Positions 27,868 to 36,152 are shown, counted from the first letter of the stretch. The stretch: 64,000 nt of DNA from Salegentibacter sediminis (GCF_002078605.1 NZ_MSJR01000005.1:62001-126000), one strand, 5' to 3'. Notes: a model not told the origin generated them from the letters alone. A program made the numbers and translations.

Positions 27868-29463
27868 ATGGGGCGCTATCTGTTTTTTTTACTTTTTCTG
27901 CTGTTTTCAGTGATTTTACTGCCGCTGAAAGCACAGAGTCTGCAACAAAATTTTGCAGCTGGTTCATATATAATTAATATGGGCGAGCGGCCACAAAGTC
28001 ATCAAAATGCCTTAAAACCTTATGGCTTGTTATACCAGCTTTTGCAAGATCACGAAGTCGTGATAAAATGGATCATCAAGCCCGATAAAGAGAAAGATGG
28101 TATAGACTTTTCCTGCAGGGAGAAAGAATACCGTTCTGGTGCATTTTTGATTCCGGTTTCTTATGTTACTCCCGAGGTAGAAAACACCTTGAACCTCTGG
28201 CAGGAAAAAGGTGTGAAAATTCAAAGAACGGAGGAGGCCTTGCGCCTTCCGGTGTTTACGAGTCTAACAATTCCACCCAGGTGGACCCTGGATAAAGAAA
28301 ACGGATATATTGCTGTTCCTTTTTTTAAGGCGGCAGGCATCCCCTCCTCAGCATATGGTGGAGCCCGGGTCTCAAACTGGAAAACCCCTGCAGAACTTGG
28401 GGTTTGTGATGATATTTTTGTACTGCCACATGCCGATCCCAAATTTGAAACCCATAAAAATCTCTATTCCTGGAACCAAAAATATAAAGGCGCGATTTGG
28501 GCAGGATGTCACGCTGCCAGTATTCTGGAAAATCTTTCGGGACCAGGAGAAGATTCTGAAGAACTAATTCAGCTTAATTTTTTATCGGCCGGATTTCCCG
28601 GTGCCCGAAGCGCTGGACTGGTGCCTTTCCGGGATCACCGGCACGGCACCCCACCCTATGACAATGCATATCCGGCAGATCCGGTTGCGCAATATCTTGG
28701 CAGCCCTGATAAAGCTCACCTGAATGGTTCTGAAAGAATATTCTTCCCCAAACGTATCAATAAGTGGCGCCCGGGAGCCAGGATCCTTGTTTCCGATCCC
28801 GACGCTCCAGATAAAGGTGAAATAACGAATGCTGATGCAGCAATCACTATTTATGGGCATGGTTTTGATAATCCTGAGAATGGGTTGGTGATGTACCAGG
28901 CAGGTCATAGTATATATGGGGATACTCCGGCCCACATAGCCGCTTTAAGAGCATTTTTTAATTGGAGTTTTTATGCTACAGAAGTTAAAAGAAATGAGAG
29001 CCTCATTAGTTTTAAAAGTCGGGATTCAAACCACAGAACGGTGGGAGCAAAGATAGGGGATGATCTTACCGATATCCTAAACCTTGATCCCATTCATTTT
29101 GACCTGGATGAATATGTGATTAGGGAAAAAGTGAAACTTCAATTGACAGAAATTGCAGAATTTATGCTGAAAAATCCGGCGATCCTGCTGGATATTCGTT
29201 CCCATACCGATAGCCGGGCAGACGATGCTTACAATCAACAACTTTCTGATGATAGAGTAGAAGCTACTCGTAATTTTCTCATAGAGAAAGGCATTGAAGA
29301 GCATCGAATATCTGGCAGGGGGTATGGCGAAACTGAACTGGTTAATAATTGCAGGAATGGGGTGCCTTGCAACGAGCAACAACACGAAGCCAATCGCAGG
29401 TCTGAATTTATTCTGTCTATAGACTGTAGCATCTATAACCGGGAAGAAGACCTGCGATTATAG
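27868..29463 (+). CDS. Secreted OmpA-domain protein with an N-terminal amidotransferase-like region
   Basis: A 531-residue exported protein. Residues 1-23 are a signal peptide ending LKAQ. About 410-510 are an OmpA-type peptidoglycan-binding domain (ILLDIRSHTDSRADDAYNQ, SDDRVEATRNFLIEKGI, GRGYGETELV, and NRRSEFIL). The N-terminal 370 residues have Rossmann-like alternation, with DDIFVLPHAD and a conserved-looking Cys in GAIWAGCHAAS, then GHSIYGDTPAH near 350. This recalls class I glutamine-amidotransferase or ThuA-like folds, but that is only a visual impression. It may be a periplasmic sensor or enzyme tied to the cell wall. It is divergent from prfC and apparently a single-gene unit. Confidence 0.72.
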   Translation: MGRYLFFLLFLLFSVILLPLKAQSLQQNFAAGSYIINMGERPQSHQNALKPYGLLYQLLQDHEVVIKWIIKPDKEKDGIDFSCREKEYRSGAFLIPVSYVTPEVENTLNLWQEKGVKIQRTEEALRLPVFTSLTIPPRWTLDKENGYIAVPFFKAAGIPSSAYGGARVSNWKTPAELGVCDDIFVLPHADPKFETHKNLYSWNQKYKGAIWAGCHAASILENLSGPGEDSEELIQLNFLSAGFPGARSAGLVPFRDHRHGTPPYDNAYPADPVAQYLGSPDKAHLNGSERIFFPKRINKWRPGARILVSDPDAPDKGEITNADAAITIYGHGFDNPENGLVMYQAGHSIYGDTPAHIAALRAFFNWSFYATEVKRNESLISFKSRDSNHRTVGAKIGDDLTDILNLDPIHFDLDEYVIREKVKLQLTEIAEFMLKNPAILLDIRSHTDSRADDAYNQQLSDDRVEATRNFLIEKGIEEHRISGRGYGETELVNNCRNGVPCNEQQHEANRRSEFILSIDCSIYNREEDLRL

Positions 29464-29472
29464 TAAAACGCC

Positions 29473-29502
29473 TTGTTAATCCTAAGTCGATTTGTATTTT
29501 TG
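29473..29502 (+). promoter_or_regulatory. Promoter of the idi-queD-bcp operon
   Basis: TTG at 29473-29475, a 19-base spacer and TATTTTTG at 29495-29502. It lies just upstream of the ATG at 29519, and a longer TTG start at 29492 would fall before the transcript start. Confidence 0.6.
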
Positions 29503-29518
29503 GCAAACAAAGAAAAAA

Positions 29519-30037
29519 ATGGAAAAAGAAAAAGTAATACTGGTTAACGATAAAGATGAGCAAATAGGCTTGATGGAAAAGATTGAAGCCCATGAAAAAG
29601 CTTTGTTACACAGAGCATTTTCTGTGTTTGTCTTTAATGATAAGAATGAACTGATGATCCAGCAACGAGCCCTGGAGAAATACCATTCGCCGGGCTTGTG
29701 GACCAATACCTGCTGTAGCCATCAAAGAGAGGGTGAGAGCAATATAGAGGCGGGAAAACGCCGACTGATGGAGGAAATGGGCTTTACTACCGACTTGAAG
29801 GAAACCATCAGTTTTATTTATCGTGCTCCTTTTGATAACGGCCTTACCGAGCACGAATATGATCATATATTGGTTGGGCACTATGAGGAAGATCCAAAAC
29901 CTAATCGCCACGAGGTTGCTGACTGGAAATGGATGTCTCTGGAAGATATTAAAAGGGATATGGAGAAGCAACCTGATGATTATACCGAATGGTTTAAAAT
30001 AATTTTCGATAAATACTACAAACACATTCAGCAATGA
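29519..30037 (+). CDS. idi: Isopentenyl-diphosphate delta-isomerase, type I
   Basis: A 172-residue Nudix-fold enzyme that interconverts isopentenyl and dimethylallyl diphosphate. The active-site cysteine is in TNTCCSHQ (Cys66 by analogy), followed by the degenerate Nudix box (ESNIEAGKRRLMEEMGF) and the catalytic glutamate in EHEYDHI. Its metal-binding His residues lie in the first 31 residues. Start at ATG 29519, chosen over an upstream TTG by the promoter position. Its stop overlaps the next start by four bases (ATGA), so translation is probably coupled with queD. Confidence 0.93.
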   Translation: MEKEKVILVNDKDEQIGLMEKIEAHEKALLHRAFSVFVFNDKNELMIQQRALEKYHSPGLWTNTCCSHQREGESNIEAGKRRLMEEMGFTTDLKETISFIYRAPFDNGLTEHEYDHILVGHYEEDPKPNRHEVADWKWMSLEDIKRDMEKQPDDYTEWFKIIFDKYYKHIQQ

Positions 30038-30444
30038 GATTAACCGTTCACAGAAAAGCCCATTTCAACGCTGCGCATAGGCTCTACCGAAAGGATTGGG
30101 ACCAGGCTAAAAATGAAGCAGTTTTTGGCAAATGCAGTAACCCGCATTACCACGGTCACAATTATGAACTGGTAGTTTCTGTAAACGGTGAGGTTGATGA
30201 GGAAACCGGTTTTGTGATGGATCTTAAATTATTGAAAGAATTGATCTACGAAGAGGTAGAGGTCCCTTTTGATCATAAAAATCTCAATGAAGAAGTCCCT
30301 GAATTCAAAGAGCTTAATCCCACGGCCGAGAATATTGCGGTGGTGATCTGGAATAAACTTCGAAGTAAATTAAAACCTGCCTTGAAGCTTGAGGTAACTC
30401 TTTATGAAACTCCAAGGAATTTTGTAACCTACAATGGAGATTAA
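30034..30444 (+). CDS. queD: 6-pyruvoyl-tetrahydropterin synthase / 6-carboxytetrahydropterin synthase family
   Basis: A 136-residue T-fold enzyme. Zinc ligands are His15 (HFNAAH) and His40/His42 (HYHGHNY), with the catalytic Cys34 in KCSNPHYH and a later FDHKNLNEEV with the proton-relay Asp-His. The family converts dihydroneopterin triphosphate; QueD makes 6-carboxytetrahydropterin for queuosine in tRNA, while PTPS makes pterin cofactors. In Bacteroidota the queuosine role is usual, but the motif also fits PTPS, so the symbol is tentative. It overlaps idi by four bases and abuts the peroxiredoxin gene. Confidence 0.85.
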   Translation: MRLTVHRKAHFNAAHRLYRKDWDQAKNEAVFGKCSNPHYHGHNYELVVSVNGEVDEETGFVMDLKLLKELIYEEVEVPFDHKNLNEEVPEFKELNPTAENIAVVIWNKLRSKLKPALKLEVTLYETPRNFVTYNGD

Positions 30445-30900
30445 ATGGGACTAAAAATTGGAGATCAGGTGCCCGATTTAAGCCTGAAGAATGAGAAGGG
30501 TGAAGAATTTAGCTTTCGTGATACCGATAAAGCCTTAGTGGTTTATTTCTATCCTAAAGATTTTACGCCTGGTTGCACCAAAGAAGCCTGTAGCTTTAGG
30601 GATAGTTACGAAGACTTTAGAGATCTTGGAGCTGAGGTGGTTGGCGTTAGCGCAGATTCACAAAAATCGCATTCCAGGTTTAGAACCAAACATCAGCTGC
30701 CATTTCTTCTCCTTTCTGACTCCGATAAAACTGCTCGTAAAGCTTTTGGGGTGAAATCAAATTTGCTGGGTCTCCTTCCGGGAAGAGAAACCTTTGTCTT
30801 TAATAAAGAAGGTAAGCTTATATTTAGATTTAATAGTCTGAATTCTACCGGGCATATAGTAGAGGCTTTGAACGCTCTGCGAGAACATCTTCAGCAATAA
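30445..30900 (+). CDS. bcp: Thioredoxin-dependent thiol peroxidase (BCP/PrxQ peroxiredoxin)
   Basis: A 151-residue atypical 2-Cys peroxiredoxin that reduces hydroperoxides with thioredoxin. The peroxidatic Cys44 and resolving Cys49 are in TPGCTKEACSFRD, the alpha2-helix spacing that defines BCP/PrxQ. The conserved Arg lies later in LPGRETFVF. It starts with no gap after queD, so idi, queD and bcp form a compact operon joining isoprenoid, modified-base and antioxidant functions without an obvious pathway link. Confidence 0.93.
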   Translation: MGLKIGDQVPDLSLKNEKGEEFSFRDTDKALVVYFYPKDFTPGCTKEACSFRDSYEDFRDLGAEVVGVSADSQKSHSRFRTKHQLPFLLLSDSDKTARKAFGVKSNLLGLLPGRETFVFNKEGKLIFRFNSLNSTGHIVEALNALREHLQQ

Positions 30901-30955
30901 TTATATAATTATAGAAAATTATTTTGGTTTCAATCATTGGTATCGAAAAATAGAC

Positions 30956-30963
30956 TAAATTCG
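30956..30963 (+). promoter_or_regulatory. Promoter-like element with CAGCC extension before the small gene at 30983
   Basis: TAAATTCG (one mismatch to TAnnTTTG) is followed directly by CAGCC, as before rpsU and prfC. It would also serve the tRNA-Thr downstream. Confidence 0.4.
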
Positions 30964-30982
30964 CAGCCGAAATTTAAGCATT

Positions 30983-31249
30983 ATGGCAAGTAAAAGACTA
31001 TTAAAAAGGGATGTGAATTATGTGTTAGGCGATATTATTGAAGCCGCTTATATTAATCAATTAGCAAACCCAAAACAAGACCCTAAGCAAACCGAAGAGA
31101 TCGTTGATGAAGCCATTACCACTTTCGACGAGCTTATCGTGAAGATAAACCAGAAAGATGTTGAGAATAAAAAGCAACACTTTAAGGCTATAGAAAAAGA
31201 ACTGGAAACTAGGGCTCAAGGCCTGGTAGCAAAGATAAACGCACTTTAA
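30983..31249 (+). CDS. Small conserved-looking protein of unknown function
   Basis: An 88-residue soluble, highly charged, all-helical-looking protein starting MASKRLLKRDVNYVLGDIIEAAY. I do not know the family. There is no signal peptide, membrane span or Cys. Helices are predicted by eye near 8-27, 40-57 and 60-87. It lies 11 bases upstream of tRNA-Thr(TGT) and shares the extended promoter motif seen before translation genes, so a link to translation is possible but unproven. Confidence 0.7.
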   Translation: MASKRLLKRDVNYVLGDIIEAAYINQLANPKQDPKQTEEIVDEAITTFDELIVKINQKDVENKKQHFKAIEKELETRAQGLVAKINAL

Positions 31250-31260
31250 TAGCGTTTTTT

Positions 31261-31334
31261 GCCGATGTAGCTCAGCTGGCTAGAGCAGCTGATTTGTAAT
31301 CAGCAGGTCGTGGGTTCGAGTCCCTCCATCGGCT
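31261..31334 (+). tRNA. tRNA-Thr (anticodon TGT), second copy
   Basis: Base-for-base identical to the tRNA at 10647-10720, including the CTCTT-like first bases behind it. Acceptor GCCGATG/CATCGGC, anticodon TGT at 31295-31297. It is followed by a terminator and a tandem repeat containing copies of its own 3' end. Confidence 0.97.
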
Positions 31335-31650
31335 CTTAATTAAAAACCTCTCATTTTTCTGAGAGGTTTTTTTGGTTGGTTGATTTTGGTACGAGAAGCC
31401 TGTCCTGAGCGGAGCCTTTTTCAGGCGCAGTCGAAGGGAGTCCCTCCATCGGCTCTTAATTAAAAACCTCTCATTTTTCTGAGAGGTTTTTTTGGTTGGT
31501 TGATTTTGGTACGAGAAGCCTGTCCTGAGCGGAGCCTTTTTCAGGCGCAGTCGAAGGGAGTCCCTCCATCGGCTCTTAATTAAAAACCTCTCATTTTTCT
31601 GAAAGGTTTTTTTGTTGGTTGATTTTGGGACGAGAAGCCTGTTCTGTAAA
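31318..31650 (+). repeat. 120-bp tandem repeat built on the tRNA-Thr 3' end (about 2.8 copies)
   Basis: Units start at 31318, 31438 and 31558. The first two are identical over 120 bases; the third has a few changes and breaks off near 31645. Each unit holds the last 17 bases of tRNA-Thr, a terminator hairpin, a GGTTGGTTGATTTTGG spacer, then CGAGAAGCCTGTCCTGAGC...CAGTCGAAGG. The first unit's tRNA part is the real tRNA; the others are tRNA-end copies. This array fills most of the 344-base gap before the MFS gene; nothing else is visible in it. Confidence 0.95.
31342..31373 (+). terminator. Terminator behind tRNA-Thr, repeated in each array unit
   Basis: AAAACCTCTC and GAGAGGTTTT pair over 10 bp around a TTTT-containing loop, followed by T. 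Copies lie at 31462-31493 and 31582-31612; the third has one stem mismatch. Confidence 0.9.
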
Positions 31651-31678
31651 ATCCCGTTTCAGTTTCATTACTTATTTT

Positions 31679-32950
31679 TCACTCGGTTGCAAGCGAGGTC
31701 TTTTTTTTATTTTTCTTCTTCACCCGCCTGATATCTAAAAATAGCAAGATCGAAATAACCAGCGCTATTGCGATCAAACCGGCGAAAACGTAGAAAACTG
31801 GAATATAACTTCCTGTTCGGGTGTAAATTTGTGAAACTAAAGTCGGGCCGATCAACCCGCCCAGAGACCAGGTGGTTAAAAGATAGCCGTGGATAGCGCC
31901 TAGTTCTTTTGTTCCGAAGAGATCGGCAATAAAGGCAGGGAGGTTTGAAAAGCCGCCTCCATAACAACTTACCACCAAAAATATTAAAATCTGAAAGATG
32001 ATCACACTGGTAATAATGGGTAAGCTTAAAAATGTAACCAGCTGAATTATGAAAAAGCTAATAAAAACTGCCGGTCTGGAAATATAATCTGAAGCAGCTG
32101 CCCAACCAATTCTGCCGCCACCGTTAAATATACCCATAAGTCCTACCATTGTGGCTGCTGCTCCAGCCGATAGCCCTACTACCTGTTGAGCCATTGGGGA
32201 GGCTACCGAGATCATCATTATACCAGCACTTGTGTTTATGAGCATCATTGTCCATAACATCCAAAAATGTTTTGTGTTCACCGCTTCTTTACCGGTAGAT
32301 TGGCTGAGATCCAGTTTAATCTCTTTTGTACCGGCTTTAACCGCTTCTTTCATACCAGCAGGTAACCAACCTTTTATGGGTGGTGCAATATATAAGGCAG
32401 CCAGCAACATGAATATGAAATAACAAATTCCAAGAATGTAAAAAGTGGTTGGGATGCTAAAGGCTTCCATTAAAGTAGCTGCAAGGGGAGCGGTGATAAG
32501 CGCCCCTGTACCAAAGCCCAGAACTGCCATTCCGGTTGCCAGACCGCGACGATCGGGAAACCATTTTACCAGGGTAGAAACGGGCGAGATATATCCGATA
32601 CCCAGTCCAAATCCACTCAGTATTCCGTAAGTAATAAGAAATAGCGGAAGAGACTCTAAGGCAACCGCCAGACCAGAGCCGGCCTGTCCCAGACCAAATA
32701 AAATAGCCGCCAAAATCGCAGATTTTCGTGGTCCACTTCTTTCAACAAACCTTCCAAATAACGCAGCCGATCCACCTCCCAACACCATCATTATTGTGAA
32801 TGCCATGGTTACGGAAGAAACCGACCAACCCAAGGTTTCGGTTAGTGGAATGATATAAACACTGTAAGCGTAAGCAGCACCAATGGATAGGTGAATTCCA
32901 ATAGCCGAGAGGGCAATAAGCCAACGGTTTTTGGTTGAAGAAGTTTTCAT
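31679..32950 (-). CDS. MFS transporter, oxalate/formate antiporter (OFA) type
   Basis: A 423-residue membrane protein with 12 hydrophobic segments in two halves and a central loop (about 195-220). The OFA pattern is visible: GAAYAYSVYIIPLTETLGWS in helix 1, then GPRKSAILAAILFGLGQAGSG and the GLGIGYISPVSTLVKWFPDRRGLATG motif. OFA members move small carboxylates such as oxalate, formate, lactate or pyruvate. The substrate cannot be read here. It stands alone. Confidence 0.88.
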   Translation of the reverse strand: MKTSSTKNRWLIALSAIGIHLSIGAAYAYSVYIIPLTETLGWSVSSVTMAFTIMMVLGGGSAALFGRFVERSGPRKSAILAAILFGLGQAGSGLAVALESLPLFLITYGILSGFGLGIGYISPVSTLVKWFPDRRGLATGMAVLGFGTGALITAPLAATLMEAFSIPTTFYILGICYFIFMLLAALYIAPPIKGWLPAGMKEAVKAGTKEIKLDLSQSTGKEAVNTKHFWMLWTMMLINTSAGIMMISVASPMAQQVVGLSAGAAATMVGLMGIFNGGGRIGWAAASDYISRPAVFISFFIIQLVTFLSLPIITSVIIFQILIFLVVSCYGGGFSNLPAFIADLFGTKELGAIHGYLLTTWSLGGLIGPTLVSQIYTRTGSYIPVFYVFAGLIAIALVISILLFLDIRRVKKKNKKKTSLATE

Positions 32951-33060
32951 AGACTAAGTTTTTGCTAAGAATTCTGATAATGATCAGGGAATTGTTTAGA
33001 AGGAAGATAGTTTTTTAATAAAAAAACAAGAAATATTAGTAAAAACCGCTTTTGCTGAAT

Positions 33061-33090
33061 AAAAAAAATCCTGCCATATTTAGGCAGGAT
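33061..33090 (-). terminator. Terminator of the DUF4369 lipoprotein gene
   Basis: Read on the minus strand, ATCCTGCC and GGCAGGAT form an 8-bp stem around a 7-base loop, followed by a run of eight or more T. Confidence 0.88.
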
Positions 33091-33113
33091 TATGTAATAG
33101 AAAAGGAGAATTA

Positions 33114-33872
33114 TTAACTGATGTCCTCCTGAGCCTTAGTGTTTTCTTCCTGAAGTTCCCTTTGAACTTTTTCTTCCTCACGCCTTTCTTTTAAAAAACG
33201 TTCTAATTCCTTTCCGTATAAAGACTTTTGCACCTTCTTGTCTAAGGAAGTGTAAATGGTATCCAAGTACTTGATATTAGCATCGAATACTTCAGAAAGC
33301 GCTAGATAAGGGGCGATCTCCAGGTCCTTATTGTTAATCGCATAATTTACGGTATAAAGATATCGGCGTTTTAGCAGGTTCTCATATTTCTTATCGATCT
33401 CCATTAATCGCTCTTCATCCCCATCTTTTTCAGCTTCAAAACTTTCCTTGATAAGATCGAGGTTTCTGTCATTAAATCTTTTCTGAATCTTGCGGTATTC
33501 AATAAGTTTTTCCTGGTTGCGGGAGCCTATAATCTTGGCGTCTTCTTCAAATTTTTCGAGGCTTGTAGTGATGATCACTTCGCCTTTATCTGCGAAGAAA
33601 TCCAGGCGATCATTGAATTCAGAATTATCTACTTTGTCCAGAGAAAGATACATCATTTGCGGACTTTCGATATATGTTTCCAGCTGGAACTCAGAATTTC
33701 CATTGATCACTACTGAATCTAAATTTACCAAAAGGGTGTCTTCTATCTTTTGAAGATATACCGTACCTTTTTTCAGACCTTTAATATTGGTCTTCACCAC
33801 CAGGTTACTTTCCTTGGTTGAACAGGCCGAAACCCCAATTAGGATCAATAAAAGAAGGCTTAATTTTTTCAT
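33114..33872 (-). CDS. DUF4369-domain lipoprotein
   Basis: A 252-residue lipoprotein with signal peptide and lipobox VSAC (Cys about 17). The N-terminal part after the anchor (LVVKTNIKGLKKGTVYLQKIEDTLLVNLDSVVINGNSEFQLE, seen in pieces) is the beta-rich DUF4369 domain common at the start of Bacteroidota thioredoxin-like proteins. Here, though, no thioredoxin domain follows. The rest is helical and highly charged, ending in a Glu-rich stretch. I chose ATG 33872 because it gives a clean signal peptide. Confidence 0.8.
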   Translation of the reverse strand: MKKLSLLLLILIGVSACSTKESNLVVKTNIKGLKKGTVYLQKIEDTLLVNLDSVVINGNSEFQLETYIESPQMMYLSLDKVDNSEFNDRLDFFADKGEVIITTSLEKFEEDAKIIGSRNQEKLIEYRKIQKRFNDRNLDLIKESFEAEKDGDEERLMEIDKKYENLLKRRYLYTVNYAINNKDLEIAPYLALSEVFDANIKYLDTIYTSLDKKVQKSLYGKELERFLKERREEEKVQRELQEENTKAQEDIS

Positions 33873-33924
33873 TTTTAGTTTAGGATTTAGGGGGCGCAAA
33901 TATCTTATAATTTTCGGTTTTAAA

Positions 33925-35187
33925 CTAACTCCCGGCTGCGATTTGCATTAAAATAGTAGTAAGAATAGCGCCATAGGTTCCCACCACATAACCGAAAACG
34001 GCAAGCAATACACCTACTGTTGCGAGTGATGGGTGAAAAGCCGCGGCTACCACCGGCGCCGATGCTGCACCGCCTACATTCGCCTGGCTTCCTACGGCCA
34101 GGAAAAAGTAAGGAGCCTTTATGATCTTGGCCGTTAAGAAAAGTACGACCACGTGAATAGACATCCATACCAGACCAATCCCAATTAAGCCGGGGTTGTC
34201 AAAAACCATGGTAAGGTCCATTTTCATCCCTATTGTTGCTACCAGTATATAAATAAAAATACTGCCCAGTTTACTTGCTCCGGTACCTTCATAACTTTTA
34301 AGTCGTGTGAAAGAGAAGCCAATACCAATGGCAGTGGCGATAGTGATCATCCAGAAGAAATCGGAAGAAAAGGAAGAAAGAGCACTTTTCTTATCGGTAA
34401 ATACTTCGAAATTGGATGATAAATATGCTGAAATCTCATCGGCACCAAAGTGCGCAATACCCACAGCACCAAAAGCCAAAGCCAACATGATCATGTAATC
34501 TGGCAAGGCCGGGTTTCTCGTTACGCTGGCCGCATAGTTGGAAACTTTGTTCTTAAGATCTTCTATTGCCGAATTATCGGCTTTTAACCAGCGGTCTATT
34601 TTGTCGGTTTTACCTATTCCCATTAATAAGCCGGCCATTAAAAGGTTGGCAACAACGATATCTACCAGTACCATTCCTCCATAGAGATCAGGATTATATT
34701 CGTAGATTTCTAACATAGCAGCCTGGTTTGCTCCACCACCAATCCAGCTTCCTGCAATGGTAGAGAGTCCTCTCCAGATGGCATCAGGGCCAACTCCTCC
34801 CACGGTTTCAGGAGAAAATGTGGAAATAATCAAAATAGCCAAGGGTCCACCAATTACTATTCCTATGGTTCCGGCAAAAAACATAATTAATGCTTTTGGT
34901 CCCAAATTAAAAATTGCCTTAAGGTCGATACTGAGGGTCATAAGGACCAGGGCAGCTGGTAAAAGGTAGCGACTGGCTACAAAATAAAGTTGCGAAGATT
35001 GTTCATCTATTAGTCCCAGGGAATTGAAAATAGCCGGAAGTAGATAGCACATTAAAAGTGCTGGTACTACCGAATAGAATTTTTTCCAGAAACCTTCTTT
35101 TTGGGAGGAAGTGTAAAAAACAAATCCAAGGGCTATCATTAAAAGTCCGAAGACTATCGCATCATTGGTAAAAAGGGCATTTTCCAT
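33925..35187 (-). CDS. DUF819 family membrane protein
   Basis: A 420-residue integral membrane protein with about ten to eleven hydrophobic segments and glycine-rich stretches: STIAGSWIGGGANQAAM near 140-156, and VGSQANVGGAASAPVVAAAFHPSL near 370-390. This is the DUF819 (YjcL-like) pattern, which looks transporter-like with two inverted halves. The substrate is unknown. Start set at ATG 35187, skipping a weaker upstream start. It is 52 bases upstream of the DUF4369 gene on the same strand. Confidence 0.85.
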   Translation of the reverse strand: MENALFTNDAIVFGLLMIALGFVFYTSSQKEGFWKKFYSVVPALLMCYLLPAIFNSLGLIDEQSSQLYFVASRYLLPAALVLMTLSIDLKAIFNLGPKALIMFFAGTIGIVIGGPLAILIISTFSPETVGGVGPDAIWRGLSTIAGSWIGGGANQAAMLEIYEYNPDLYGGMVLVDIVVANLLMAGLLMGIGKTDKIDRWLKADNSAIEDLKNKVSNYAASVTRNPALPDYMIMLALAFGAVGIAHFGADEISAYLSSNFEVFTDKKSALSSFSSDFFWMITIATAIGIGFSFTRLKSYEGTGASKLGSIFIYILVATIGMKMDLTMVFDNPGLIGIGLVWMSIHVVVLFLTAKIIKAPYFFLAVGSQANVGGAASAPVVAAAFHPSLATVGVLLAVFGYVVGTYGAILTTILMQIAAGS

Positions 35188-35302
35188 AAGAATAATTGAT
35201 ATAGGGCCGCCAAAATACAATTTTTATTAAACTATTCTTAAAAGCAGAACCAGCATTTTTTAAGAAATTCCTGGAACTCTCCCTTGCGCTTAGAAAGGTA
35301 TT

Positions 35303-36112
35303 TTAAAGCTTGAAAAGCTTTTTTAGGGAAGTAGCAACTCCATCCTCTGTTCCTGCATCGGTAACCATATTGGCGACTTCCAAAACTTCCCTGCGCGCAT
35401 TGGAAACGGCTACCCCCATTCCTACGCCATTTATCATCTCCACATCGTTATAATTATCGCCAAATGCGATGCAGTCCTGGGGAGTTAGGTTAAAGTGATT
35501 GTCCAGCAAATACTGAATGGCCGTAAATTTTGAGATATTCTTATTGGCGATTTCCAGGTAAGTGGGTTTAGAGCGGTAGAGGTGTAATTGATCTGGATAT
35601 TCTTCCTTCAAAAAATCCCTGATGGCATCAATTTCAGCCTCGGTACCCATCGCCATTATTTTATGCGCACTTTTGCTTTCTGATTTCCATTTTTCAAGGA
35701 CCTCAGCGTTGGATTTTATTTTTGGGGAAACCTGGGTATTGTGTTCTTCCCTTGCCGCCCAACGGTCCTGCTGGGGTACATACCATTCGTCATTATGATA
35801 AAGACTTAGATGGCAGTTAATTTTCTTATTGAATTCGGAAAGGCCTGCCAGAGTGGCAAATGGAATTTCGGTAGAACTCACTGGTTGTCCATTAACCAGG
35901 ATAAGTCCGCCATTATAACTTATTATAGGCTGATCTTCAATTTCCAAATCCCGTTGAAGGTGTCGCATGGCAGCGGGCATTCTTGCAGAAATAAGCACTA
36001 CCGGAAGTTTTTCCTTTACCTGTTTTAAGGTTTCGATAGTCGATGGAGAAAGCACACGGTCCCTGTTGAGTAAGGTGCCATCTATATCAGAAAAGATAAT
36101 TTTGTATTGCAT
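35303..36112 (-). CDS. HAD-superfamily phosphatase, Cof type
   Basis: A 269-residue cytoplasmic phosphatase of the Cof/type IIB HAD group. Motif I is FSDIDGTLLNRD (nucleophile Asp near residue 8), motif II is VVLISARMP, motif III is the Lys in NISKFTAIQYLLD, and motif IV is IAFGDNYNDVEMI. The alpha/beta cap lies between II and III. Such enzymes act on sugar phosphates, FMN or phospho-cofactors. It follows the Arc-like gene by 40 bases on the same strand. Confidence 0.9.
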   Translation of the reverse strand: MQYKIIFSDIDGTLLNRDRVLSPSTIETLKQVKEKLPVVLISARMPAAMRHLQRDLEIEDQPIISYNGGLILVNGQPVSSTEIPFATLAGLSEFNKKINCHLSLYHNDEWYVPQQDRWAAREEHNTQVSPKIKSNAEVLEKWKSESKSAHKIMAMGTEAEIDAIRDFLKEEYPDQLHLYRSKPTYLEIANKNISKFTAIQYLLDNHFNLTPQDCIAFGDNYNDVEMINGVGMGVAVSNARREVLEVANMVTDAGTEDGVATSLKKLFKL

Positions 36113-36152
36113 TAGAAATCTATGTTGTAATCCTGGCGCGCAAGATATAAAT

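Noticed and set aside
31318..31650. CRISPR array
   Set aside because: Units are 120 bases with no variable spacers and contain tRNA and terminator sequence; no cas genes are present.
31261..31680. Integration (att) site of a genomic island at tRNA-Thr
   Set aside because: tRNA-end copies are typical of att sites, but no integrase or cargo lies between them, and they form a tandem array 120 bases apart.
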